Source of the DNA: DATADD01 sp036258675
Lineage (GTDB): Bacteria > Actinomycetota > CADDZG01 > WHSQ01
Length of the DNA: 19,656 nucleotides
Reading direction: 5' to 3'
Assembly (NCBI GenBank): GCA_036258675.1
Contig: DATADD010000212.1
Location: 1-19,656 of the forward strand
The number at the start of each line of letters is the position of its first letter. Positions within the stretch are counted from its first letter, which is position 1. The notes below the pieces were generated by a model, which was given only the letters and a program-made list of their open reading frames with translations, did not search any database and was not told the DNA's origin. Below are positions 7,005 to 13,356 of this stretch, one piece after another. The translations under genes were made by a program, and so were the position numbers.

Positions 7005-7207
7005 CCACCACCTCCTTCCATCTCGAGGAGCCATCCTCGCAGGCGCTCGACCGTTCGCGGGTGGACTAGTCCGGTCGGGCTACCTCGGGCGGGCGGTCGT
7101 GTAGTCCCACAAGGGGAATCGCGCGCCGGGGCAAGTCACCTCGATTCATCGAGGCGTCGCCGGTGCCGATAGCGGGGCGGTAGCCACCAACCGTCCAGGA
7201 AAGAGCG
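7005..7207. promoter_or_regulatory. Divergent intergenic region between selD and the REC-kinase gene
   Basis: This 203-base region must hold the promoters of the selD operon (-) and of the REC-histidine kinase gene (+). No convincing -35/-10 pair is visible for either. Two symmetric sites stand out: the ten-base palindrome GGACTAGTCC at 7063-7072 and the inverted repeat CCTCGAT-TC-ATCGAGG at 7139-7154. The selD Shine-Dalgarno (AAGGAGG) is at its left edge and AGGAAAG precedes the kinase ATG at its right edge. I looked for a tRNA-Sec gene here and found no T-loop signature on either strand. Confidence 0.5.
7139..7154. repeat. Perfect 7-base inverted repeat, possible operator
   Basis: CCTCGAT, two bases, ATCGAGG: a perfect dyad 53 bases upstream of the REC-kinase start. 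It could be a dimeric regulator site or a short leader hairpin. No second copy was noticed in the window and no regulator can be assigned. Confidence 0.35.
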
Positions 7208-8359
7208 ATGAAGGTACTGCTCGTAGACGACCACTCCTCCATCCGCCGGAGCCTCCGACAGCTCATCGAATTGAACGACCACTTCGAGGTCGTCGGTGAG
7301 GGAGCCAACGGCCGCGAGGCCCTCGAGCGGGTCGAGGAGCTCCGCCCCGACATCATCATGATGGACATGAACATGCCGGTGATGAACGGGGTCGAGGCGA
7401 CGAAGGCGATCAAGAGCCGCCATCCCGACGTCAAGGTGCTCGCGCTGACCGCGTTCGCGGACATGTCGCTCGTCTCCTCGATGGTCAGGGCGGGAGCCTC
7501 CGGCTACCTCCTCAAGGGCGGGTCGGCCACCGAGCTGCTCGAGGCCCTGGACGCGGTCGCGCGCGGGCGCGGCGCGCTCGACAAAGAGGTCACGAAGGGC
7601 GTCATGGAGGACGTCGCCGAGCTCTATCGCAAGGAGCAGGAGAGGGCCGACGCACTGGCTGAGCTCGACCGGATGAAGAGCGAGTTCGTCTCCGTCGTGT
7701 CGCACGAGCTGAGGACACCGCTCACGTCGATCAAGGGCGGCGTGTCGACCCTGCGCCACGGGTGGGACTCGATCGGCGAGCAGACGAAGTTCGAGTTCCT
7801 CGACTCGATCAGCAAGCAGTGCGACAGGCTCGACCGGATGGTCACGCAGATCCTCACCGTGTCCGGGATCCAGAGGGGAGGCCTCGGTCTCCACCCGAGC
7901 ACCTTCTCGCTCGCCGCCGTCGCGCGCGAGGCGATCGACTCGCTCGGGGTCAAGACGGCCGGCAGACAGATCGTGCTGGACGCGGACCCCACGGTGCAGG
8001 CGGCGGGCGACCACAACCGGATCACCGAGGTCGCGTGCGCTCTCATAGAGAACGCGCTCGTGTTCACGTCGGGCCGGGTCGCGGTCTCGGTGACGCGAGC
8101 CGAGGGAATCGCGCGCCTGGCGGTGGCCGACGAGGGGCCGGGGCTCGACGCCTCCACCCTCGCGCGGCTGCTCGACAACCCGTTCACACAGGCCGACTCG
8201 TCCAGCACGAGGGTCGTGGGGGGCCTCGGGCTGTCTCTCTACATCGCGAAGCAGGTGCTCGAGGCGTCTGGGGGCCGGCTCGAGGTCGACACCGGCCCAG
8301 GTCGCGGCGCCACCTTCACGCTCGCCCTGCCACAGCCCTCCGGCCCGGCCGAGGAGTAG
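7208..8359 (+). CDS. Response-regulator receiver fused to histidine kinase (REC-HisKA-HATPase)
   Basis: A 383-residue cytosolic signalling protein with reversed hybrid order. Residues 1-125 are a NarL-like receiver with acidic D7/D8, phospho-acceptor D53 in IIMMDMNMP, T81 and K103. A coiled linker (about 135-158) leads to a HisKA domain with the phospho-histidine H166 in SHELRTPLTS. The HATPase_c domain has the N-box Asn282 in ALIENALVF, the G1 box DEGPGL (308-313) and the G2 box GGLGLSLYI (338-346). There are no membrane segments or PAS/GAF sensors, so its input is probably phosphorylation of the REC domain by another kinase. AGGAAAG precedes the ATG. A zinc-finger gene begins 20 bases after the stop. 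The final output partner is not identifiable. Confidence 0.92.
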   Translation: MKVLLVDDHSSIRRSLRQLIELNDHFEVVGEGANGREALERVEELRPDIIMMDMNMPVMNGVEATKAIKSRHPDVKVLALTAFADMSLVSSMVRAGASGYLLKGGSATELLEALDAVARGRGALDKEVTKGVMEDVAELYRKEQERADALAELDRMKSEFVSVVSHELRTPLTSIKGGVSTLRHGWDSIGEQTKFEFLDSISKQCDRLDRMVTQILTVSGIQRGGLGLHPSTFSLAAVAREAIDSLGVKTAGRQIVLDADPTVQAAGDHNRITEVACALIENALVFTSGRVAVSVTRAEGIARLAVADEGPGLDASTLARLLDNPFTQADSSSTRVVGGLGLSLYIAKQVLEASGGRLEVDTGPGRGATFTLALPQPSGPAEE

Positions 8360-8379
8360 CATCGGCCCCGGAGGGAGCC

Positions 8380-8565
8380 ATGGACGTCTACCAGTGCCCC
8401 GTCTGCGAGCTGCGCTTCCGCAACGCGCCGGAGATGGACGCCCACATCGAGAGCGACCACCCCTCGTTCCGCGCGGAGCGATCCGCGGTCGACGACGCGA
8501 TCGCATCGGCGCACGGGCGCAGGCGCGATCACACCAAGCGCGTCCGCGCCGAGGAGGACGACTAA
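8380..8565 (+). CDS. Small C2H2-type zinc-finger protein
   Basis: A 61-residue protein starting MDVYQCPVCELRF, preceded by a GGAGGGAG Shine-Dalgarno five bases before the ATG and 20 bases after the kinase stop. C6, C9, H22 and H27 form a C-x2-C-x12-H-x4-H zinc-finger pattern, followed by a charged, Arg/Glu/Asp-rich tail with HGRRRDHTKR. This is a classic C2H2 spacing, uncommon but known in bacteria. It could bind DNA/RNA or a protein partner. Co-transcription with the REC-kinase suggests it belongs to the same pathway, but no function can be assigned. It is short and would be missed by callers that require long ORFs; the larger frame around it is an open-frame artefact of high GC. Confidence 0.8.
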   Translation: MDVYQCPVCELRFRNAPEMDAHIESDHPSFRAERSAVDDAIASAHGRRRDHTKRVRAEEDD

Positions 8566-8629
8566 GCCGTACCGGGTCGAGGGGCGAGGTCCGCGGTGCG
8601 TTCCCACGCGTGGTGTCGACGCGCGCCGG

Positions 8630-9862
8630 CTAACGGGCCCCTGGCTCGGCGCGCATACCGGCGCGGGCGAACAACAGCGTTGCGGGGGCTCGCACCAGGC
8701 CCGCCGCGACGATGGCGACGCGCGTGGACCGGGCGACCGCGAGGACGCCGAGGACAGGCCCTCCCGCGACCTGGCCGAGCGCATCCGCCTGGCTCCCCAT
8801 GGAGTTCACCGTCGCGCGCGTCGCGGGGTCGAGCCCGCGGTTCAGCCACGCCGCGTACAGGGGCTCGTTCAAGCCTCGCAGCGCGGTGACGCCCCACAGC
8901 GCCGCCACCGCGGGGACGAAGCCCGTCGCGTAGGCGAAGCCGACGACGGTGGCGACGAGCAGCGCCGAGACGACCGCAAGGGCGCCGGCCGCGCCTCGAT
9001 CGGTGGAGACGTCCACCCTCCGCTTGACGCCTTCGGCCGCGAGCACGGCGAGGACGAGCCCGCCGGCCTGGATGACGCCGAACCACACGATCCGGTCGAG
9101 CCGACCGAGCGGGGGAAGCGTCGTCGCCTCCAGGAGCTGGAGCGCCCACAGCCGGTCGAAGCCCTCGGTGGACATCCCGTGGAGGGCCGACGCAGCCAGC
9201 AGCATGAGCAGAAGGGGGCGTCCCCGAACGGTCGCGACACCGCCTCGGAAGGTGGCCGCGAACGATCGCGGTCGCAGCCGGCGCCCGCCGCGCGGCGGCC
9301 GCGTCCATCCCCGCTCCGGCATCGTCGCCGCGAGGAAGAGACCGAGGCCGACGGCGCAGGCGCCTGCCACGAAGATCGGCGTGCCGAGCGACCTCGTCGC
9401 GAGGGCGACGCTGCCCGCGATCCCGGCCAGCGCGGCCAGTTGTCCCACCTGAGTCGCAACGAGGTAGAGGCGCGCGGCGCGCTCCTCGCCGACCTCGTCG
9501 GTGATCCATGCCACGTCCGCGCCGCTGGTGAAGGTGAACCCGATCCCCCACAGCACCTGAGCGACAAGGATCGCGGGAAACTCTGCGACGGCCCCTTCAA
9601 GCATCCATCCCACGCCGACGAGGAAGGTCCCGACGACGATCGACGTGCGGCGGCTGACCGTATCCGCCACGACCCCCGTGGGCACCTCGAACAGGAGCGT
9701 GGTTCCCTCGAGCACCGTGCCGACGAGCACCAGCTGGAGCGGGTCGAGGCCCGCCTCTCGGATCCGGTAGACGGACGAGATCGTCGCCATGAGATAGAAG
9801 AACGCGCCCCAGCACGCCTCCATCGTGAGGTAGACGACGGGCGCCGGCAGCGGTCGGCGCAT
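8630..9862 (-). CDS. Major facilitator superfamily transporter
   Basis: A 410-residue membrane protein with about 12 hydrophobic segments. The MFS motif-A-like loop after TM2 reads TGVVADTVSRRTS (62-74), with a longer Arg-rich cytosolic loop (PPRGGRRLRPRS) near the middle. Acidic residues in TM1 (MEACWGAFFY) and around LFEVPTGV fit a proton-coupled drug-efflux-like carrier; the substrate cannot be read. The ATG is the start: no Shine-Dalgarno is present, but TACCCT ends six bases upstream (9869-9874), suggesting a leaderless transcript. It converges on the zinc-finger gene and diverges from the MDR oxidoreductase gene, so it is a single-gene unit. Confidence 0.88.
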   Translation of the reverse strand: MRRPLPAPVVYLTMEACWGAFFYLMATISSVYRIREAGLDPLQLVLVGTVLEGTTLLFEVPTGVVADTVSRRTSIVVGTFLVGVGWMLEGAVAEFPAILVAQVLWGIGFTFTSGADVAWITDEVGEERAARLYLVATQVGQLAALAGIAGSVALATRSLGTPIFVAGACAVGLGLFLAATMPERGWTRPPRGGRRLRPRSFAATFRGGVATVRGRPLLLMLLAASALHGMSTEGFDRLWALQLLEATTLPPLGRLDRIVWFGVIQAGGLVLAVLAAEGVKRRVDVSTDRGAAGALAVVSALLVATVVGFAYATGFVPAVAALWGVTALRGLNEPLYAAWLNRGLDPATRATVNSMGSQADALGQVAGGPVLGVLAVARSTRVAIVAAGLVRAPATLLFARAGMRAEPGAR

Positions 9863-10005
9863 CGCCCGAGGGTAGCGGGCTCGCAGTCCATCAACGAGGC
9901 AGATACGGGAGCCCGGACACGGTAGGTCCCGGTCACGCCGTGGCCGCAGTGAGTCGGCTGCACAGCGTAGGCTCCCGCGCAGGCAGGAGCGGGAGGGAGA
10001 ACCCG
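9863..10005. promoter_or_regulatory. Divergent promoter region, MFS (-) and MDR oxidoreductase (+)
   Basis: The minus-strand -10-like TACCCT (9869-9874) lies six bases from the MFS ATG. On the plus strand, TAGGCT at 9967-9972 is a possible -10 about 34 bases before the oxidoreductase start, followed by the GGGAGGGAGA ribosome-binding site at 9991-10000. No clear -35 boxes were found for either. Confidence 0.4.
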
Positions 10006-10977
10006 TTGAAGGCGATCGTCCAAGAGGCCTACGGCTCCGCAGACGTCCTTCGGCTCGCGGACATCGACAAGCCCGAGCTCGAGAACGACGAGGTGTTGGT
10101 GCGAGTGCACGCGGCCGGGTTGGACCGGGGCGCCTGGCACTTCATGACCGGCCTCCCCTACCTGATGCGGATCGCGGGGGCCGGGTTCCGGGCGCCGAAG
10201 AACCCCGTCCGGGGACGGGAGGGGGCGGGTCGCGTCGAGGCGATCGGGAGCGGCGTGACCCGCTTCTCGCCCGGCGACGACGTCATGGGGATCTGCGAGG
10301 GCGCCTTCGCCGAGTACGCGCGTGCGCGCGCGGACAAGCTGGCGCGCAAGCCGGCCAACCTGACCTTCGAGCAGGCGGCCGCCGTGCCCATCTCCGGCTC
10401 CACAGCCCTTCAGGCCCTCCGCAACCAGGGCCGGGTCGAGCCGGGGCAGAGGGTCCTCATCATCGGCGCGTCGGGGGGCGTGGGAACGTTCGCCGTGCAG
10501 CTCGCCAAGGCGTTCGGAGCGGACGTCACCGCTGTGTGCAGCACGGCGAAGATCGACCTCGTGCGCTCGATCGGCGCGGACCACGTCATCGACTACACGC
10601 GCGAAGACTTCGCCGCGGGCGGGGCGCGCTTCGACCTCGTCCTCGACATAGGGGGGAACAGGTCGCTGTCGCACCTCCGGCGGGCGCTCACCCCGCGCGG
10701 AACGCTCGTCATCGTCGGCGGGGAAGGCGGCGGCCGGTGGATCGGCGGCACAGACCGCCAGGTACGCGCGCTCGCGAGCTCGCCCTTCCTCAAGCAGCGT
10801 TTGCGCGTGTTCATCGCCAGGGAGCACTACGAGGAGCTGGAGGTCCTGACGGAGCTGATCGAGGCCGGCAAGGTGACGCCGGTCGTCGACAGAACCTACC
10901 CATTGGGCGAGGCTCCCGACGCCCTCCGGTCGCTGGAGGAGGGAAGCGTGCGCGGCAAGGCCGTCATCACGGTCTGA
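10006..10977 (+). CDS. Zinc-independent MDR oxidoreductase (quinone oxidoreductase-like)
   Basis: A 323-residue NAD(P)-dependent medium-chain dehydrogenase/reductase. It has the N-terminal GroES-like fold (MKAIVQEAYGSADVL, ENDEVLVRVHAAGLDRG) and a Rossmann domain with IIGASGGVG (152-160) followed by VQLAKAFGADVTAV. The catalytic and structural zinc cysteines of true alcohol dehydrogenases are absent, so it belongs with quinone oxidoreductases/enoyl reductases. The TTG at 10006 is preferred over the upstream in-frame start at 9940: it follows GGGAGGGAGA at a good distance and gives the usual N-terminus. The substrate is unknown. An alpha/beta hydrolase gene follows, probably with its own promoter. 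Confidence 0.88.
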   Translation: MKAIVQEAYGSADVLRLADIDKPELENDEVLVRVHAAGLDRGAWHFMTGLPYLMRIAGAGFRAPKNPVRGREGAGRVEAIGSGVTRFSPGDDVMGICEGAFAEYARARADKLARKPANLTFEQAAAVPISGSTALQALRNQGRVEPGQRVLIIGASGGVGTFAVQLAKAFGADVTAVCSTAKIDLVRSIGADHVIDYTREDFAAGGARFDLVLDIGGNRSLSHLRRALTPRGTLVIVGGEGGGRWIGGTDRQVRALASSPFLKQRLRVFIAREHYEELEVLTELIEAGKVTPVVDRTYPLGEAPDALRSLEEGSVRGKAVITV

Positions 10978-10989
10978 GCTCTCGCGTTC

Positions 10990-11005
10990 CCCGCCCGTGG
11001 GCGGG
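10990..11005 (+). terminator. Candidate hairpin terminator after the MDR oxidoreductase gene
   Basis: CCCGCC-CGTG-GGCGGG, a six-pair GC stem with a four-base loop, starts 12 bases after the stop codon. There is no T-tract, as is common in high-GC actinobacteria, so termination is plausible but unproven. Confidence 0.4.
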
Positions 11006-11010
11006 CTCGG

Positions 11011-11016
11011 TAGGGT
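11011..11016 (+). promoter_or_regulatory. Leaderless-type -10 box for the alpha/beta hydrolase gene
   Basis: TAGGGT (TAnnnT pattern) ends seven bases before the GTG start at 11024. There is no Shine-Dalgarno, so transcription probably starts at or next to the GTG. No good -35 is visible. Confidence 0.4.
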
Positions 11017-11023
11017 CGAGTCC

Positions 11024-11728
11024 GTGACTTCCGCACCGATCGTGCTCGTTCCCGGATTCTGGCTCGGCGCGTGGGCATGGGACGACGTCGCCACGGCCCT
11101 CCGCGCCGACGGGCACGACGTCACCGCGATCACGTTGCCCGGGCTCGAGTCCACCCGCGTCGACCGTTCCACGATCTCGCTGTCCGATCACGTCGACGCG
11201 ATCTGCGCGGCCGTGACGCGAGCGGGGCGTCCCGTCGTGCTGGCCGTGCACAGCGGCGCCGGCGCCCCGGGATACGCCGCGAGCGACCGCATCCCGGAGC
11301 ACATCGCGGCCATGGTCTACGTCGACTCCGGGCCGGCGACGGGCGCCCTCGAGCCCGACTTCGACGGGGTGGAGATGCCGCTGCCCTCGTGGGAGGAGCT
11401 CGACGAGAGCTTCGAGGGCCTGAGCGACGAGCAGCTCGAGACCTTCAGACAGCGCGCCGTGCCCGAGCCGGGCGGAGCGCTGCGCGAGGGCTACGAGTTG
11501 ACCAACGACGCGCGCCTCGACGTGCCGAGCACGGTCGTCTGCACGTCGTTCCCGTCCGAGCAGATCAAGGCGGCGGTCGAGGAGGGCTACGCATGGATCG
11601 GCGGTCTCGCCGAGCTGCGCGACGTGACCTACGTCGACCTGCCCACGAGCCACTGGCCCATGTGGTCGCGCCCGAAGGAGCTGGCCGCAGTGATCGGCGA
11701 GGTCGCGCGGCGGGCATCCGAGGGCTGA
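11024..11728 (+). CDS. Alpha/beta hydrolase fold protein
   Basis: A 234-residue cytosolic hydrolase related by pattern to small esterases of the MenH/salicylate-esterase-like group. The oxyanion segment is VLVPGFWLGAWAW (7-19). The nucleophile is probably S77 in LAVHSGAGAPG; note that the usual Gly two residues before the Ser is Val, an unusual elbow. The catalytic His is H210 in the TSHWPMWSRPKELA segment, typical of this group. The start is the GTG giving MTSAPIVLVPG, seven bases after a TAGGGT box; an in-frame GTG at 10997 would extend the protein into the upstream hairpin and is less likely. The substrate cannot be inferred. Confidence 0.85.
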   Translation: MTSAPIVLVPGFWLGAWAWDDVATALRADGHDVTAITLPGLESTRVDRSTISLSDHVDAICAAVTRAGRPVVLAVHSGAGAPGYAASDRIPEHIAAMVYVDSGPATGALEPDFDGVEMPLPSWEELDESFEGLSDEQLETFRQRAVPEPGGALREGYELTNDARLDVPSTVVCTSFPSEQIKAAVEEGYAWIGGLAELRDVTYVDLPTSHWPMWSRPKELAAVIGEVARRASEG

Positions 11729-11760
11729 CGCGCGCGCACGACGAGCCCGGTCCGGCCGAG

Positions 11761-12110
11761 TGGAGCTGCCGGGAATCGAACCCGGGTCCCCCGACGCCGC
11801 GACAGGCCTTCTACGAGCGTAGTCCGCAGTCGATCTTCGGCGCCGGCCGGTCTGCGGACGACGCCGCCGGCCCCTAGCCCGAGCTCGATGTCCCGCCCGT
11901 CGCCTCAGGCGGACTTCGGACGGTTAGCCTGCTCATGACGCCGCGTCCCGGGCCGCAGGCCGTCCCGGGGCGGCGCGCCGCTAATTAAGCAGCGACTGCG
12001 ACAGTGTCGTCGGCAGTTGTTGGTTTCCGAGATGTTTAACGAGGCAATCTCGGGACCTCGGCTCGCTTCTCCTGTCCCGGTTCGATCGGAGTCGATACCA
12101 GTTCAGCCCC
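11761..12110 (-). ncRNA. ssrA: Transfer-messenger RNA (tmRNA)
   Basis: This 350-base RNA rescues stalled ribosomes with SmpB, whose gene lies 2 kb away. The 5' end GGGGCUG (12110 downward) pairs with the 3' CAGCUCC, keeping the G3-U wobble that alanyl-tRNA synthetase recognises, followed by discriminator A at 11761. The T-arm, CCGGG-UUCGAUU-CCCGG, sits just before the acceptor strand. CCA is not encoded: CUC follows in the precursor. The tag frame most likely resumes at GCC (12014-12012) and reads ADDTVAVAA, then TAA (11987-11985), with the hydrophobic AA end expected of a ClpXP degron. The resume codon was set by analogy with E. coli and could be off. Pseudoknots were not modelled. Confidence 0.93.
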
Positions 12111-12211
12111 ATGTGAAGTTGTCAATATCCCCGTGACGGAGGCCTCGTGGAGGGCCCGTGGGACGTCTCCATCTTACCGGGTGCTCGCACGACCTCCGCC
12201 TGTGCGATGGT

Positions 12212-12312
12212 GCACCCGTTGACGGGGGAGCTCGGCGCACCGAGCTGAGAGGGCTGCTGCTGCGGCAGCCGACCCCAGGAACCTGCTCCGGGTAATGCCG
12301 GCGAAGGGAGGG
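12212..12312 (+). promoter_or_regulatory. TPP riboswitch (THI element)
   Basis: The thiamine pyrophosphate aptamer lies directly upstream of the alcohol dehydrogenase gene. Elements in order: P2 GGGG (from 12224) pairing with ACCCC at 12272-12276; P3 AGCTCGG-CGCA-CCGAGCT (12229-12246); the conserved TGAGA (12246-12250), which recognises the pyrimidine; a variable P3a hairpin (12251-12270); then GAACCTG (12279-12285), P5 CCGG-GTAATG-CCGG (12288-12301) and CGAAGGGA (12302-12309), which close P4 and the pyrophosphate pocket. The downstream Shine-Dalgarno AAGGGAGG (12304-12311) is part of the aptamer, and GCAC at 12212-12215 can pair with GTGC covering the GTG start. This indicates TPP-dependent repression of translation. 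Confidence 0.93.
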
Positions 12313-12314
12313 CC

Positions 12315-13325
12315 GTGCGCGCAGCGCGTTTCCACGGGGCGAACCGGCCCCTGCTTATCGAAAGCGTCCCCGAGCCCGAGCCGGGACCCGACGAAGCTCT
12401 CGTACGGGTGCGAGCAGCGGGGATCTGCGGCACGGAGCTGCACTTCCTCGAGGGTCTCTACGAGCCCGCCACGGTCCCCATGACGCTCGGGCACGAGGTC
12501 GCGGGCGTCGTCGAGGAGGTGGGGCCCGAGGCGACCGCCGTCGGCGTCGGCGATCGTGTCGCGGTCAATTACTACCTCTTCTGCGGACGCTGTTCGTGGT
12601 GCCTGCGAGGCCGGCACAACCTCTGCTCCTCTCCGCGCGGACAGTTCGCGTTCCTGTCGGACGGCGGGTTCGCCGACTACGTCGCGGTCCCCGCCCACTG
12701 CCTCGTGCCGCTGCCCGACACGCTTCCGTTCGAGAGCGCGGCCACCCTCTGCTGCAGCGCCACGACCGCCATCCACGCGATGGAGATCGCGCGCGTCGAG
12801 CCCGGGGAGCTGGTCGTCGTGTACGGCGCCGGCGGGGTCGGGCTGGCTCTCGTCCAGGTGGCGCGGCTTCGAGGCGCGCGGGTCGTGGCGGTGTCCCGCT
12901 CGCCGGAGAAGCTCCGGGCGGCGCGAGAGCTTGGAGCCGATCACGCCGATCACCCCGACCGGGCGGCCGCGCGCGTGGCGGAGGCGACACGCGACGGCGG
13001 AGCCGACGTCGTCTTCGAGCTCGTCGGGACGGACGAGACCATGCGCCCGGCCCTCGGCCTCCTGGGCAAGCGGGGCCGCTTGACGTTCATCGGTTACAGC
13101 GCAGACTCCCTGCGCATCAGCCCCTTGGGCCTCGTTGTGGGCGAGCAGCAGATCCTGTCCTCGGTCGGCCACACGCACCCGGAGCTGGAGCAGGCGGTCG
13201 GCCTCGCGGCCCGGGGCCTGCTCACGCCGCCGGTGGCCGGGACGGTCCCTTTGGAAGGGGTCAACGGAGGCCTCGACGAGCTCAGGCACAACCGGGTCGT
13301 AGGGCGGTTGGTGGTTGTGCCGTAG
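12315..13325 (+). CDS. Zinc-dependent MDR alcohol dehydrogenase under TPP control
   Basis: A 336-residue NAD(P)-linked alcohol/polyol dehydrogenase. Catalytic zinc ligands are C38 (AGICGTELH), H60-E61 (LGHEVAGVVEEVG) and probably C146 or C147. The structural zinc is held by C90, C93, C96 and C104 in CGRCSWCLRGRHNLC. The Rossmann motif is VYGAGGVGLALVQ (169-181). The GTG start follows AAGGGAGG, which is embedded in the TPP riboswitch. Family members oxidise secondary alcohols, polyols or threonine; the specific substrate is unknown. Regulation by TPP suggests a role in making, salvaging or degrading thiamine or its pyrimidine/thiazole alcohols, but that is inference from the riboswitch alone. 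No thiamine gene is adjacent. Confidence 0.92.
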   Translation: MRAARFHGANRPLLIESVPEPEPGPDEALVRVRAAGICGTELHFLEGLYEPATVPMTLGHEVAGVVEEVGPEATAVGVGDRVAVNYYLFCGRCSWCLRGRHNLCSSPRGQFAFLSDGGFADYVAVPAHCLVPLPDTLPFESAATLCCSATTAIHAMEIARVEPGELVVVYGAGGVGLALVQVARLRGARVVAVSRSPEKLRAARELGADHADHPDRAAARVAEATRDGGADVVFELVGTDETMRPALGLLGKRGRLTFIGYSADSLRISPLGLVVGEQQILSSVGHTHPELEQAVGLAARGLLTPPVAGTVPLEGVNGGLDELRHNRVVGRLVVVP

Positions 13326-13332
13326 GGGACGA

Positions 13333-13356
13333 AGCCCCTTCGGTGGTTCAGGGGCT
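13333..13356. terminator. Candidate bidirectional hairpin between convergent genes
   Basis: AGCCCCT and AGGGGCT (seven pairs) flank a ten-base loop between the dehydrogenase stop and the last codons of the convergent gene. It could terminate both transcripts. No T-tract is present. Confidence 0.4.

Noticed and set aside
7005..7207. Searched for selC (tRNA-Sec) beside selD
   Set aside because: No T-loop or long acceptor-stem pairing on either strand.
7136..8506. Long minus-strand open frame of 456 codons opposite the REC-kinase gene
   Set aside because: Low-complexity Arg/Asp/Gly-rich translation without motifs; a shadow caused by high GC opposite a well-supported gene.
8604..8613. Ten-base palindrome CCACGCGTGG between the zinc-finger and MFS genes
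   Set aside because: No loop for a terminator hairpin and short GC palindromes are expected by chance at this composition.
8869..11172. 767-codon minus-strand open frame across the MFS and MDR genes
   Set aside because: It crosses three real genes on both strands and has biased composition; a third-position GC artefact.
11761..11800. Possible free-standing tRNA suggested by the TTCGATT T-loop
   Set aside because: The matching 5' acceptor strand lies 340 bases away at the GGGGCUG end, so this is the 3' part of tmRNA.
11071..11877. Plus-strand open frame running from the hydrolase gene into the ssrA region
   Set aside because: Out of frame with the hydrolase, Arg-rich, and covers the tmRNA acceptor end.
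12120..12125. TTGACA on the minus strand just upstream of ssrA as a -35 box
   Set aside because: A -10 at proper spacing would fall inside mature tmRNA. The upstream GATATT is a better -10 candidate but lacks a -35, so no promoter was called.
12174..13289. Long minus-strand open frame opposite the TPP riboswitch and dehydrogenase
   Set aside because: The plus strand carries a clear aptamer and an enzyme with all zinc ligands; the antisense translation has no recognisable domain.
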